NCBI RefSeq assembly: GCF_001858325.1
Contig: NZ_MBPP01000018.1
Span: 1-64,000, forward strand
Direction: 5' to 3'
From: Marinobacter sp. AC-23
GTDB taxonomy: Bacteria > Pseudomonadota > Gammaproteobacteria > Pseudomonadales > Oleiphilaceae
Length of the DNA: 64,000 nucleotides
The notes under the pieces are model-generated. The model made no database searches, was not told the origin of the DNA, and worked only from the letters and a program-made list of their open reading frames with translations. Below, piece after piece: positions 1 through 10,118 of the stretch. The position numbers were made by a program, and so were the translations under genes. Position 1 is the first letter of the stretch. Each line of letters opens with the position of its first letter.

Positions 1-27
1 GTGTTTTCCCAAAAGAAAAGACACCCC
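1..27. repeat. Partial intergenic palindromic repeat, copy 1 (cut by window edge)
   Basis: The first 27 bases (GTTTTCCC then AAAAGAAAAGACACCCC) match the right arm of the long palindrome seen complete at 7949-8021, whose right arm reads TTTTTCCC, AGAAG, AAAAGGCACCC. The left arm and central core lie before the window start, so this is a probable rather than proven copy. Confidence 0.5.
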
Positions 28-56
28 GCTCCCCAGCCCACCGCAAACGTGAGCCT

Positions 57-85
57 TAGCGAACCCCACCTAAACCCTCTATAAT
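57..85 (+). promoter_or_regulatory. Candidate sigma-70 promoter for cti
   Basis: A perfect TATAAT lies at 80-85, 36 bases before the cti ATG. The -35 position 17 bases upstream (TAGCGA) is a poor match to TTGACA, so the call rests on the -10 box and its placement. Confidence 0.35.
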
Positions 86-121
86 TCCCCAACAACAACC
101 GACCACCACAGGATTCCCCCA

Positions 122-2474
122 ATGGCACGACTCATTGCAGCAGCACTCATCACCCTGCTGTTCTTGGCTGGTTGTGCCGAAAGCACCACGCCACCCACCT
201 TCAAACAAGCACTGCCCACAGCCACCCAACAACCGGTCAGCTTCAACGAAGACGTACGGCCCATTGTGGAAGCCAAGTGTCTGGCCTGCCATAGCTGCTT
301 TGATGCCCCTTGCCAGCTCAAAATGGAATACTCAGACGGCCTGATTCGCGGAGCCCACAAAGACCCGGTTTACGATGGCGCACGCTTCCAGACCCAGGAA
401 ACCACCCGATTAGGCATTGACGCCCAAACCGAACAACAGTGGCGAGAAATGGGTTTCTACTCCGTACTGGCCCGGGGCGACCAAACCCGCAGCCTCTTCG
501 AAAACATGATTCGCCTGGGCAAACAGTATGAGTTTGCACCCAACAGCAAACTGCCAGAAGACATAGAGCTGGGCCTGTCCCGCGCCGACCAGTGCGTTAG
601 CAACGAAGACTTCTCCGACTACGCCAGCGACCATCCCTACGAGGGTATGCCTCTGGCTATGACAGGCCTGACCGATAACGAATACGCCACGCTCACGGGA
701 TGGCTCAATCAGGCGGCGCCATCAGCCATTGGTTACTCAGGTCAATGAAACCGAACAGAACCACATCCAACGCTGGGAAACCTGGCTAAATGAAGGCAGC
801 CAGCGCCAGCAACTGATCAGCCGTTGGATATATGAACATCTCTACCTTGCGCACCTGTATTTTGAGGACGACGGTGCCAATACCCGGTTCTTCGAGATCG
901 TGCGCTCCCACACACTGCCAGGCACACCCATCGACATAGTCGCAACCCGACGCCCCAACGATGATCCCAAAGGCCCGGTGCATTACCGCCTGCGACCGGT
1001 AGCTGGCAGCATTGTGCACAAGCGCCACATCACCTTCGAGTTTGGGAAGAAGCAGCTCAAGCGCACCCGAGAGCTGTTTGAAGCCGGCGACTGGCAGGTA
1101 GAAACCGTGCCCAACTACAGCCGGGAAAACCGAGCGAACCCTTTCGCCACCTTTGCTGCGATTCCCGCAAAAGCCCGCTACCAGTTCATGCTGGATAACG
1201 CAGAATACTTTACCCGCACCTTTATTCGCGGGCCGGTATGCCGCGGCCAGATTGCCACCGACGTTATCCGGGATCACTTTTGGGTAACCTATCACGATCC
1301 GGAAGACGATCTGTATGTTACCAACGCAGAGTATCGTGACAAGGTGACCCCCTTACTGGCGCTGCCAGGGCAGGACGGCGCTCTGTTGGATCTGGGGAGC
1401 AACTGGAGCGAGTTCAAAGGCAAGCGCAACCGTTACCATGAGCTACGAAACCAAGCCTACAGTGAGGCCTATCCAAACGGTGCCTCGCTTGATCATATCT
1501 GGGACGGCGATGGTAAAAACACCAATGCGCTACTGACCGTTTTTCGCCATCACGACAACGCATCTGTGCAGCGCGGCCTGATTGGCCAGGTGCCACTCAC
1601 CAGCTGGTGGATGGATTACCCGCTGTTCGAGCGTACCTACTACGAACTGGTGGTGAATTTTGATGTATTTGGCACTGTCGCCCACCAGGCCCAGACGCGC
1701 CTCTACTTTGATCTGATCCGCAACGGCGGCGAACAGGATTATCTTCGCTTGATGCCTCCAGGGGAGCGCAACCGGGTTTTGCGCCATTGGTACCAGGGCG
1801 CAGGTGAATTAAAGCTGGATTACAGCTACGCCAGCATGGACGACACTGCTCCATCACAAGTGCCTTACGCCACCTCGGCTTTCAACGAGGAGCTGGGTGC
1901 TCGCCTGCTTTTGAACTTCCGCGAACTGAACGCCGAGCGGGACGACCCCATCAACCGCTGTGGCGGCAGTGGTTGCGGCCGCAAAGACGAACCAGAATGG
2001 ATTCGCGAGGCAGATCAGGTGCTTTCCGAACTTGCAGCTATCCGGGCCGAGTTCCTGCCTGCCATTCGTTATTTGCCCAACGTAACCTTCCTGCGAATAC
2101 ACAATAAGGAAGGAAAGCGCACGGTCTACACGGTTATCCGCGATCGCGCCCACAGCAGCGTCGCCTTCCTGCTGGGAGAAGACTTACGCTACCAACCGGA
2201 GAACGACAAACTCACCATCTACCCGGGCATCATCGGCAGCTACCCGAACTTCATATTCGACATTCCCGCCTCTCAGCTGGGGCTGTTCAAAGATCGAATG
2301 AAAGCCCTGAAGGCCGACGAGCCGAAAGCTTTTGACGCATTGGTGGGCGTATGGGGCGTGCGCCGGACCCACCGACAATTCTGGGAGATTCTTCACGATA
2401 TTACGGCCTGGCAGCAGGAGCACCAGCCCCTGCAGGCGGGAGTTTTCGATATTAACCGTTACAAGAATCTGTAG
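122..2474 (+). pseudogene. cti: Fatty acid cis/trans isomerase Cti, frameshifted
   Basis: Cti is a periplasmic cytochrome c-type enzyme that converts cis-unsaturated phospholipid acyl chains to trans, stiffening the membrane under solvent or heat stress. The 5' frame (122-748, 208 aa) has a signal peptide with a lipobox-like LAGC and the heme-binding motif CLACH. The 3' frame (open from before 729 to 2474, about 580 aa) carries the rest of the family sequence. The two parts join well if one base near 724-726 is dropped (A-A-P-S then P-L-V-T-Q), giving about 780 aa, the usual size. Frame arithmetic fits one extra base. An AGGA ribosome site precedes the ATG. All other parts look well conserved, so a consensus error is more likely than true decay; if real, the enzyme loses its C-terminal three quarters. 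Confidence 0.85.
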
Positions 2475-2489
2475 CCGACTAGCCCGGGC

Positions 2490-3308
2490 TCAGACCGCCA
2501 CAGGGTGGAAGGGCTCAGGGGTGTTGGACCCACCGGGATCTCGGGGTTCACTCTGCTGTTGCAGGTATTCCAGGATGGCGTCCTTCAGGTCGCTGCCTTG
2601 GCCCAGCCCTTGATTGCCGAATAAACGGTTGAATTCCAACACAAAGGGGTAGCCTTCCACCAAGGCAATATCGAAACCGGCGTGATCCACCTCAAGCTCC
2701 CGTGCAAGCCGCAGGGCCAAATCAGTCACCACTGCTGGCACCGGGCTGTTGTCAATCCGGCCACCTTTCGACACGTTGTTGTAAAAGCCCTGCTCAGCCT
2801 GTGTACGCCAGTATGCGGTTACAACTTTATCGCCCACCACCACAATGCGAGCGTCACGATCCAGCGGAAGGTATTCCTGTACGTACAAAACCTCCGTGCG
2901 CTCACAGTATTTATGCCAGTCATCACGGGTTTCAATCAGCCACACGCCTTCACCCATACTGGCCTTGGGCAGCTTTGCCACAAAGGGCAGCGCCATAACG
3001 CCCCAGATATGCTCGCGCTCATGGGGCCCATTGGCTTCAATGATGGTCCAGGGAATATGTTCCGGTGCTACTGCTTCAAAAGCACGGGTCATCTCCACTT
3101 TGTCGTGGCCAATTCGATAGCTGGCAACGCTGGGAAACACTCGGCACTTCAAGCCATGCACCAGTGCATTGAGCTGCCAGTACTCGGGGAAAAGTACCCA
3201 ATCTGCCGTGCGCAGTAATTCCTTGTGGCGCAGAAAGTTTTCCGGTTTGAGTACGGTCGTGTTCGGAAAGCCGAGCGTGCGGAAAACATCAAACGATACG
3301 AAATTCAT
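2490..3308 (-). CDS. RimK-like ATP-grasp domain protein
   Basis: A 272-residue soluble protein with the ATP-grasp fold of the RimK/glutathione synthetase type. Visible landmarks are a mid-protein segment (PFVAKLPKASMGEGVWLI) typical of the nucleotide-binding lysine strand and glycine loop, VQEYLP at the hinge, and near the C-terminus a metal-binding acid pair (FDIALVE then VLEFNRLFG). Such enzymes ligate a carboxylate to an amine through an acyl-phosphate; the substrates here are not deducible. It converges on cti with only 15 bases between stop codons and stands alone on its strand. The start is an ATG at 3308. Family assignment is firm, specific function unknown. Confidence 0.75.
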   Translation of the reverse strand: MNFVSFDVFRTLGFPNTTVLKPENFLRHKELLRTADWVLFPEYWQLNALVHGLKCRVFPSVASYRIGHDKVEMTRAFEAVAPEHIPWTIIEANGPHEREHIWGVMALPFVAKLPKASMGEGVWLIETRDDWHKYCERTEVLYVQEYLPLDRDARIVVVGDKVVTAYWRTQAEQGFYNNVSKGGRIDNSPVPAVVTDLALRLARELEVDHAGFDIALVEGYPFVLEFNRLFGNQGLGQGSDLKDAILEYLQQQSEPRDPGGSNTPEPFHPVAV

Positions 3309-3426
3309 GGGCGGGGTCGCGCTGGAAAAAGTGGGTAAGTTTTAAGCAGTTTTAATCTGTGCGCAAGCACTTTTTGTGCGCCAACTTGATTATGTCCATG
3401 GCGTTAAAAGAAAATAATCGTTGGCG

Positions 3427-5915
3427 CTACTTTCTTTTAACGCCCTGCTGAGCAATAGCGGTTAGCGGGTCTTCTGGCCAAGGGTGCTTGGGATAACGGC
3501 CACGGGTGTCTTTACGCACCTGTGGGTAAACGTTAGCCCAAAAGCTGGCCAGATCGGCCGTGACCGCCAGAGGCCTTCGGGCCGGCGAAAGCAAATGAAT
3601 CAATACCGGCACCCTGCCTCCGGCCACTTCCGGCGTTTTTGTCCAGCCAAACAAGGCCTGCAACTTGGCCGCCAGTACCGGGCCATTTTCAGCCGTGTAA
3701 TCCAGCGTGACAGAGCTGCCGGTGGGAATGGTCAGGCTGGTCGGCGCAAGCTCCCCCAGCTGTTGTTGTTGCGAGTACTCCAGAAGGCTATTCAGAGCGT
3801 TTTGGATATTCAGCCTCGCCAAGTCAGACCAGCGGCTAATGCCGATCAGAAAAGGTGCCAACCAGTGTTCCAATGATTCTGCCAAAGCCTTATCACTGAC
3901 ATCGGGCCATTGCTCGGGATAATGTCGCGCCAGCAGCGCAACCCGTGCCTGCCACTGCCGGGCTGCAGCTGTCCATGGCAGACTATCCAGCCCTTTGCGC
4001 CTTACGGCAGCCAATATGCCCTGCTGAACCAGCTCCGGTGGGGGTTTTGTCAGCGGTTTCTCGGCAAGAAGCAGCGCCCCCAGCCGGCGGGTTCTGCGGG
4101 CGATTACCGTACCCCGTTTATCATCCCATTCCGCCTCGTCCTGCTCATTTATATGGGTCGCCAGGTCGGTCTCCAGAGTTGGCAAATCCACTGGCGCCGC
4201 CAGATAAATCCTTGCCTCCCTGGTTTTCCCGTCGAGATCTGCAGCCACCAGCCACTCGTGTCGCGCCAGCCCATCGTCTTCCCGCAACAGGGCGCCTTTG
4301 CCGTTGCTGAGTTGATAGCGCGGCATGTCCCCAGGCCGACGTTTACCAACACGATCCGGATAAGCGAGTGCTAACAAACGCCCCACTTCAGTGGCAGTTG
4401 GCACAGTTTCTTGCTCATTTTTTTCATTGCCACGGGGCCCTGACAAACGCTTGGCTTGTTGACGCAGTGCCTGAAGCCGGTGTGGGTCTGTGCGCTGGGA
4501 GCCGCGCTCGCCCCGAAGGGCTCGGATGCGCTCATGCATATCGGCACCGGCACCTGGGCCCAGCAAATCCCGATCTTCCAGCAGTGCGGCCAGCTCAGCC
4601 GCCAGCCTGCCCAAACCAAATGATCGCCCTAATACGACCATGTGCGCGAGCCGGGGGTGAATGCCCAAAGCCCGCGCCGACTTGCCGTGCTCGGTAATCG
4701 CGCCGTCGGTATCCAGCATATCCAACCACTGCAGCAGCGCCACGGCCTGCTGCCAATGGGCTGGTGGCGGGGGATCGACCCACACCAACTTGTCCGGTGT
4801 GCGGGCGCCCCACTGAGCCAGCTCAAGCACCAGTGGCGCCAGATCCGCCTCGCGAATCTCCGGCGGCGTAAACTCTGCCAGCCAAACTGCTCAGACTCAC
4901 TCCACAACCGGTAACACACGCCCGGCTCCACTCGGCCCGCACGGCCTTTGCGTTGTTCCGCCGAGGCTTTTGAAACACGCCCTGTCACCAGCCGCGTCAT
5001 TCCGCTGTTGGCATCAAACACTGCACGGCGCTGTTGGCCGCTATCAACCACTACGCGTACACCTTCAATAGTCAGGCTGGTCTCTGCAATAGCGGTTGCC
5101 AGAACCACCTTGCGAGTCCCCTCAGCGGCCGGCGCAATGGCCTGATCCTGCTCAGAGGCTTTGAGGTTGCCAAACAGGGGCGCAATCACAATGTCCGGGG
5201 TCGCTTGGCCCGCCAGCGCTTGTGCCACCCGGTGAATCTCTCCAGCCCCTGGCAGAAACACCAGTACCGAGCCGGGCTGCTGCGCCAGCGCTTCGATAAC
5301 CACCGCGACTACTTGATCCACCAACCGTGGGTTGCGTTGTGTGGCCGGCGCCGAGCGATAGAATACATCTACGGGAAACGCCCGGCCCTCGCTGCTTAGC
5401 ACGGGTACATCCCCGAGCATGCGTGCAATAGGCGCGGTATCCAGCGTAGCGGACATTACCAACACCCGAAGATCTTCCCGCAGCGCCTCCTGTGTCTCCC
5501 GCACCAGAGCCAGCCCGAGATCGGCCTGTAGTGAACGTTCATGAAATTCATCAAACAGCACGGCGGCGTAATCTTCCAGCATGGGGTCACTCTGGATCAG
5601 CCGGGTAAGAATGCCTTCGGTCACAACTTCTATACGCGTCACACCAGACACCCTGGTATCAAGCCGTGTTCGATAGCCGACGGTCTGTCCGGGTTTCTCG
5701 CCCATCTGCGATGCCATAAATCTCGCCGCCGAGCGGGCCGCTAACCGCCTCGGTTCCAGCATCAGAATCTTACGTCCGTGTAGCCAGGTAGCATCCAGCA
5801 ACGCCAGCGGCACACGGGTAGTTTTACCCGCGCCCGGGGGGGCCTGCAGCAGAGCTGTGGTAGCTTGCTCCAGGGTTCGTTTAAGTTCTGGGAGAATGTG
5901 ATCTATTGGGAGCAC
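3427..5915 (-). pseudogene. hrpB: ATP-dependent helicase HrpB, frameshifted
   Basis: HrpB is a DEAH-box (superfamily 2) RNA helicase-like protein of proteobacteria. The N-terminal frame (start 5915) shows Walker A APPGAGKTT near residue 26, a DEFH box (LFDEFHERS), a VMSATLD motif III and the QRKGRAGRVEPGVCYRL motif VI. The C-terminal frame (from about 4885 down to 3427) continues with the helicase-associated and HrpB C-terminal domains (KHPWPEDPLTA). The frames fuse to the expected ESEQF-WLAEFTPPEIREADL if one T is restored in a three-T run (AAA on the plus strand, 4884-4886). The joined protein is about 830 aa, the normal length. The MFS gene upstream ends 6 bases before this start, so the two are probably cotranscribed. 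Confidence 0.85.
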
Positions 5916-5921
5916 GTTAAA

Positions 5922-7139
5922 TCAATCAAAAATAACGGTTCTGGCATGCCAGGCTTCTGGCCGGGGCACAAAGAAAACGAAGATCAGGCCAAATGCCAGT
6001 GCTGCCACCCCAATAACAAAAGCGGAAGCCAAAGTGCCGCCGGCATCCAACCACTGCTTGGTTAGCCAGGGGCCGACCATTTGAGTGAAGCCGTATAGGG
6101 CGACCATGGCGGCCGACAGCCGGGGGCCTTGGTGTGGATGTAGCGCGCGGCCAATACGCTGGGTGAGCAATACGGTTCCCAGGAAAGTGCTACCAATCAG
6201 AGCGGCACATAACATCAAGCCAATAGCCCCGGGCAAGAGTACGGCGGCCAGCACACCTGCCAGCTGAATTAAAAAGTTGAGTTTCAGCGCGGGTATGTCG
6301 CCCATATTTGTTCCGAGTTTATTCCACAGCCAGGCGGCTGGAATGGTGCACACAGCTACGATTAGCCAGGCTCCATCGAGTAGCCAATGGTCGGCTTCCA
6401 GCTCCAGCCTCGCCAACAATGGCAAGAAGGTCATGGGAAGGATATAACCCAACCCGGCGCCTGCGTAGGACAGAAAAAGGGGAATACTGGCACGGTCTAT
6501 CAGTGGAGTGGTGGTTGCAGCCTGGCCGTCATCGCTGCTCCGCTGGTGATCCTCCAGCTCTAGGCTGGATAGCCGAAACACACCCCATATAGCCAAAGGA
6601 ATGGAGGTCAGAGCCACTGGCCACCAACGCGCCGCACCTTCAAGCCAATCAGCACTGCCGGAGACCAACCCGCTGGACATCAGCAAGCCCAGGCCCACGC
6701 CTATGTATACAAGCCCGCTCATGCTGGACCGATTACGCAACACCAGCCATTCGAGAATCAGCGCCGGCGCTTGTACGAAAACAACACCATTTGCGACACC
6801 GTTCAGCCAGCGGCTGGCCGAGATAGCGGTCAGGTTGTCCGTTTGAGTAACAACAAGCGTGGTGATGACGTGCAATACCAAAAAGGCGGGTAGCATAACG
6901 CGGATATGACTGACCCGATGCCAGCGAATCGCCAGCAACGCGCCCACCAGATAGCCGAAGTAGTTCCAGGTAGCTATGGCTGCACCTTCTGGCGCGGTGA
7001 GCTGGCCGTCGTCTATCAGGTAGGGCAACAGCGGGGTGTATACAAAGCGGCCGAGTGTGTGCACAACCAGAAGCACGACGGCGCCAGCGGCCAGCACGCC
7101 AAAGAGCTCTTTCGGGGTTGTGGTGTTCTGTTGGTACAT
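5922..7139 (-). CDS. YbfB/YjiJ family MFS transporter
   Basis: A 405-residue integral membrane protein with about twelve hydrophobic segments and the short conserved N-terminal stretch of this branch (GRFVYTPLLPYLIDDGQL), in which the first helix carries a G-R-F-x-Y-T-P motif. Members are secondary carriers of the major facilitator superfamily with unassigned substrates. It starts at an ATG at 7139 and its stop lies 6 bases before the hrpB start, which suggests an MFS-hrpB transcription unit. No substrate can be inferred from the neighbours. Confidence 0.8.
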   Translation of the reverse strand: MYQQNTTTPKELFGVLAAGAVVLLVVHTLGRFVYTPLLPYLIDDGQLTAPEGAAIATWNYFGYLVGALLAIRWHRVSHIRVMLPAFLVLHVITTLVVTQTDNLTAISASRWLNGVANGVVFVQAPALILEWLVLRNRSSMSGLVYIGVGLGLLMSSGLVSGSADWLEGAARWWPVALTSIPLAIWGVFRLSSLELEDHQRSSDDGQAATTTPLIDRASIPLFLSYAGAGLGYILPMTFLPLLARLELEADHWLLDGAWLIVAVCTIPAAWLWNKLGTNMGDIPALKLNFLIQLAGVLAAVLLPGAIGLMLCAALIGSTFLGTVLLTQRIGRALHPHQGPRLSAAMVALYGFTQMVGPWLTKQWLDAGGTLASAFVIGVAALAFGLIFVFFVPRPEAWHARTVIFD

Positions 7140-7236
7140 GCTGTGGGTTCCGGCGGGTGAGTTTTCAGCCGTGCAGTCTATGCGAGTCCCGCAGCCGTGT
7201 CAGTTTGACCTTGCCAGAAAACCACCTTGAACCGAA

Positions 7237-7906
7237 TCAAGACTCGGCGTTTTCGCGATTAGTTTTGGCCCACTGATAGATGCGTTCAAAAGCCTCTGCC
7301 AATTGCTCAGGGTTATGAGGCGGCTGAATCAATGCCGCCAACTGGCCACCGGGGTTCAACAGTGCAAAGTGCCCACTGTGGTCGACCAGTAGCTCCCCGT
7401 CCACATCGCGATGCACAAACACCGCGCTCAGGCTTTGAGCCAGTGCTCGCAGTGTGTCCAAATCCCCGGTCAGACCGTGAAAGTTTTCACCGAAAAACGC
7501 CGTATAATCCTTAAGTTTTTCAGGGGTGTCATGTTCAGGATCCGCGGTAACCAGAAGGTAATCCGGCTGAGGCAGCTCGCTCGAAAGCAGTTTATTCATG
7601 CGCCGCAGGTTAGCCATGGCCGCCGGGCAAACATCCGGGCAGTTTGTATAGCCCACAAACGCAAACGTCCACCGGCCCCGGAGGCTTTCCCGGGTAACGG
7701 TTTCCCCATTTTCGTTAGTCAGGGTAAATTCTGTGAGCTGTCGTGGCTGGTCATAGACATAGGTGTTCATGTCGGCAAGATCCGGAGCTCGGACTGGCTC
7801 GCCACTGTCTACCAGAAAAACCTGGCGCCCAACAACCAAACCAAAAATCAGTACCACGAGTAAAAAAAAGTACAAATAACGTCACCTGAACTGAACGATT
7901 CATCAT
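7237..7906 (-). CDS. SCO family copper chaperone, 5' frame break in a poly-T run
   Basis: SCO proteins deliver copper to the CuA site of cytochrome c oxidase subunit II and have a membrane-anchored thioredoxin fold. The copper-binding CxxxC (NCPDVCP), the DPEHDTPE segment and a downstream His (DHSGHF) are all present. The long frame begins in a TM helix without a good start. In another frame a ribosome site GGAG and tandem ATGs (7906, 7903) lead into M-N-R-S-V-Q-V-T-L-F-V-L. The two frames join into one continuous helix if the eight-T run (plus strand AAAAAAAA, 7862-7869) is read as seven. The corrected protein is about 222 aa. It follows ctaB at the end of the oxidase assembly cluster, separated by a palindromic repeat. 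Confidence 0.85.
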
Positions 7907-7948
7907 TGCTCCAATTAGCCGACTCCGCAGTAACGCAGGGACAGTAGG

Positions 7949-8021
7949 AGGGGTGCCTTTTCTGCCGGGAAAAAATGTCTGAGCGCAGCGAGTTGTTTTT
8001 CCCAGAAGAAAAGGCACCCTT
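7949..8021. repeat. Intergenic palindromic repeat, copy 2
   Basis: A long imperfect inverted repeat. The left arm begins GGGTGCCTTTTCT and continues GCCGGGAAAAA; the right arm is TTTTTCCC, AGAAG, AAAAGGCACCC. The 20-odd-base core contains CTGAGCGCAGCGAGTTG. The same core and inner arms recur at 24586-24660 (inverted) and 24862-24939. It sits between ctaB and sco and could act as a transcript-stabilising or terminating hairpin. Confidence 0.8.
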
Positions 8022-8044
8022 CCTGCTGGCGCGTCTACACCAAG

Positions 8045-8965
8045 TCAGAAAAATACAAAATGATCTACAAGAAGTACCACAAACAAGGCCATCAAGTAAG
8101 TGATGGAGTATTTGAAGGTGTTTAGTGCTACTCGGCGATCGTCGCCTTTCAATAACCGTATGGCGTAGTAAAGGAAGCGCAGGCCAAGGATCAACGCACC
8201 AGCAAGATAAATCCAGCCGGACATGCCTGTAACGAACGGCAGCAGGCTGACTGCCAGTAACATCAAGGTATAAAGCAGGATGTGCAGCTCAGTGAATTTA
8301 TTGCCGTGGGTAACTGGCAACATGGGAATGCCTGCTTTCGCATATTCTTCTTTGCGGTGAATGGCCAAGGCCCAAAAGTGCGGCGGGGTCCAAGCGAAAA
8401 TGATCAAAACCAGCAACAGTGCATGGCCTTCTACCTGGCCAGTTACAGCAGTCCAGCCCAGCAGTGGCGGCATGGCGCCTGCCAGGCCGCCAATGGTGAT
8501 ATTTTGGGGCGTTGCACGTTTCAGGAACAGGGTATAAACGCCAGCATAGCCTACCAGGGATGCCAGGGTGAGCCATGCGGTCAGGTGATTCACCTGCCAC
8601 ATTAATACCACCATGCCCATACCGGCCAGCAAGGATGCAAACAGGATCGCTTCTACCGGGGAGACTTTGCCGGTAGCCACGGGACGCTTGCGTGTGCGGG
8701 CCATGACAGTATCTATCTTCTGGTCCACTACGTGGTTAACCACGGCTGCGGCGCCGGCAAGAAAAGCTATGCCAAGGTTGCCCCAGATCAGCACACTCAA
8801 GCTGGGTAGCCCAGGTGTCGCCAGTAGCATGCCAATGGCCGATGTCAGGATCATCAACGCCACAACGTTAGGCTTGGTCATTTCCAGATAATCCCGCCAG
8901 GAAACAGTCCGTGCGGATTGGCTGGTCACGTTTTGGGCCGGCAGTACGTCCACTTGCTCACTCAT
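8045..8965 (-). CDS. ctaB: Protoheme IX farnesyltransferase (heme O synthase)
   Basis: CtaB/CyoE attaches a farnesyl group to heme B to make heme O, the precursor of heme A for the oxidase. This is a UbiA-type membrane prenyltransferase with about nine TM segments. The first Asp-rich motif region is clear (NHVVDQKIDTVMARTRKRP) and the second loop reads DRRV following helix eight. The start chosen is the ATG at 8965 (M-S-E-Q-V-D-V-L), which has GGAG at a suitable distance and overlaps the ctaA stop by 4 bases; the frame stays open upstream to 9043 but lacks support there. The protein is 306 aa, normal for the family. Confidence 0.92.
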   Translation of the reverse strand: MSEQVDVLPAQNVTSQSARTVSWRDYLEMTKPNVVALMILTSAIGMLLATPGLPSLSVLIWGNLGIAFLAGAAAVVNHVVDQKIDTVMARTRKRPVATGKVSPVEAILFASLLAGMGMVVLMWQVNHLTAWLTLASLVGYAGVYTLFLKRATPQNITIGGLAGAMPPLLGWTAVTGQVEGHALLLVLIIFAWTPPHFWALAIHRKEEYAKAGIPMLPVTHGNKFTELHILLYTLMLLAVSLLPFVTGMSGWIYLAGALILGLRFLYYAIRLLKGDDRRVALNTFKYSITYLMALFVVLLVDHFVFF

Positions 8966-10095
8966 GCCGCAATCTCCTGATGCATTATCTTTGTGTGTGG
9001 TGCTCTTGCAGCTTGTGTCTGAGGCAGCAGATGATGCTGCCATATCAGGTATATTACCGACAGCAGCAGCCCGGCACCCATGGCGTTGTGGGCCACTGCA
9101 ACAGGCAGCGGAATATGGAACACAATATTGGCGAGCCCCAGGGTAATCTGTGCCACCAGCGCCGTGGTAACAAGTAGCACAGGGCCACGCAGCTCGCGGT
9201 TGTCGCTCCGACGCCAGATTAACGTCAGCAAGCCTGCAAAATACGCCAGAACCACCAAGGCACCCACGCGGTGGGTTACGTGTATAGCTACCCGACCATC
9301 TGCTGTTAGCTGACCGCCCAGATAGTTTGGACCAACGTGCTGGGTAATATCAAAGCCGTGTTGAAAATCCATGCCTTCTGGCCACCACTGACCCTGACAG
9401 GTTGGAAGGTCTGTGCAGGCGACGGCTGCGTAGTTGGCGGCGGTCCACGCGCCCAGAGCAATCTGCATAATCACCAACAGCAAACCAACATAGAGCCATG
9501 GTCGAAGGCTGATCACGCTGGACATTGCTCTGGCTGGTTTTGGCATGGCTTGCGATGCAGTGCTCGCAGAGCTTGCCTGAACCCCTGAGAACTTTCTGAG
9601 CCGCAGTACCAATAAGGCCAGCAGGCTAAGCGTTGTAAAGCCACCCAGCAGATGCAGAGCCACAACTTGCGGCCAAAGTTTCAGGGTGACCGTCCACATG
9701 CCAAAGGCTCCCTGCAACAGGATAAAGCCGGCAATGAACAGAGGCAATTTGAAAGGCACACCGCTGCGGCGCTTGCGCACTGCGCTGCCGGCCAGGCCGA
9801 ACACCACCAAACCCAGCGTGCCGGCGGCGTAGCGGTGAATCATTTCCGGCCAACCTTTGGCTACATCCACCGGTGTGTCCGGGAACCGCGCATTGGCAAT
9901 GGCAATGTGCGAGTCGCTCTGGGGTACGGTTAGAAAGCCGTAACACCCTGGCCAGTCCGGGCAACCCAGCCCGGCATCGGCCAATCGTGTCCAGGCGCCA
10001 AGCATAATCACCACAACGGCGAGAATCACTGAAAAAGTCGCCCAGTTAACCATGGCTCTGGTTTTTGGTTGGCTGTGGGTAGACAGATGGTTCAA
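8962..10095 (-). CDS. ctaA: Heme A synthase (COX15/CtaA)
   Basis: CtaA oxidises the C8 methyl of heme O to a formyl group, giving heme A. The 377-residue protein has eight predicted TM helices in two four-helix halves and the family's conserved histidines (MIHRYAAG in the first half, VTHRVGALV in the second, VALHLLGG and VAHNAMGAG as the paired heme ligands). The signature ADAGLGCPDWPGCYG follows the first helix. It overlaps ctaB by 4 bases, so the two heme A steps are translationally coupled. Confidence 0.92.
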   Translation of the reverse strand: MNHLSTHSQPKTRAMVNWATFSVILAVVVIMLGAWTRLADAGLGCPDWPGCYGFLTVPQSDSHIAIANARFPDTPVDVAKGWPEMIHRYAAGTLGLVVFGLAGSAVRKRRSGVPFKLPLFIAGFILLQGAFGMWTVTLKLWPQVVALHLLGGFTTLSLLALLVLRLRKFSGVQASSASTASQAMPKPARAMSSVISLRPWLYVGLLLVIMQIALGAWTAANYAAVACTDLPTCQGQWWPEGMDFQHGFDITQHVGPNYLGGQLTADGRVAIHVTHRVGALVVLAYFAGLLTLIWRRSDNRELRGPVLLVTTALVAQITLGLANIVFHIPLPVAVAHNAMGAGLLLSVIYLIWQHHLLPQTQAARAPHTKIMHQEIAA

Positions 10096-10118
10096 GGCTG
10101 CTCCTCCAGACTGATGTC

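Noticed and set aside
7751..8017. An 88-codon frame that begins before the sco gene
   Set aside because: Its middle is the true sco start, but it diverges after the poly-T run and its first 40 codons come from the palindromic repeat.
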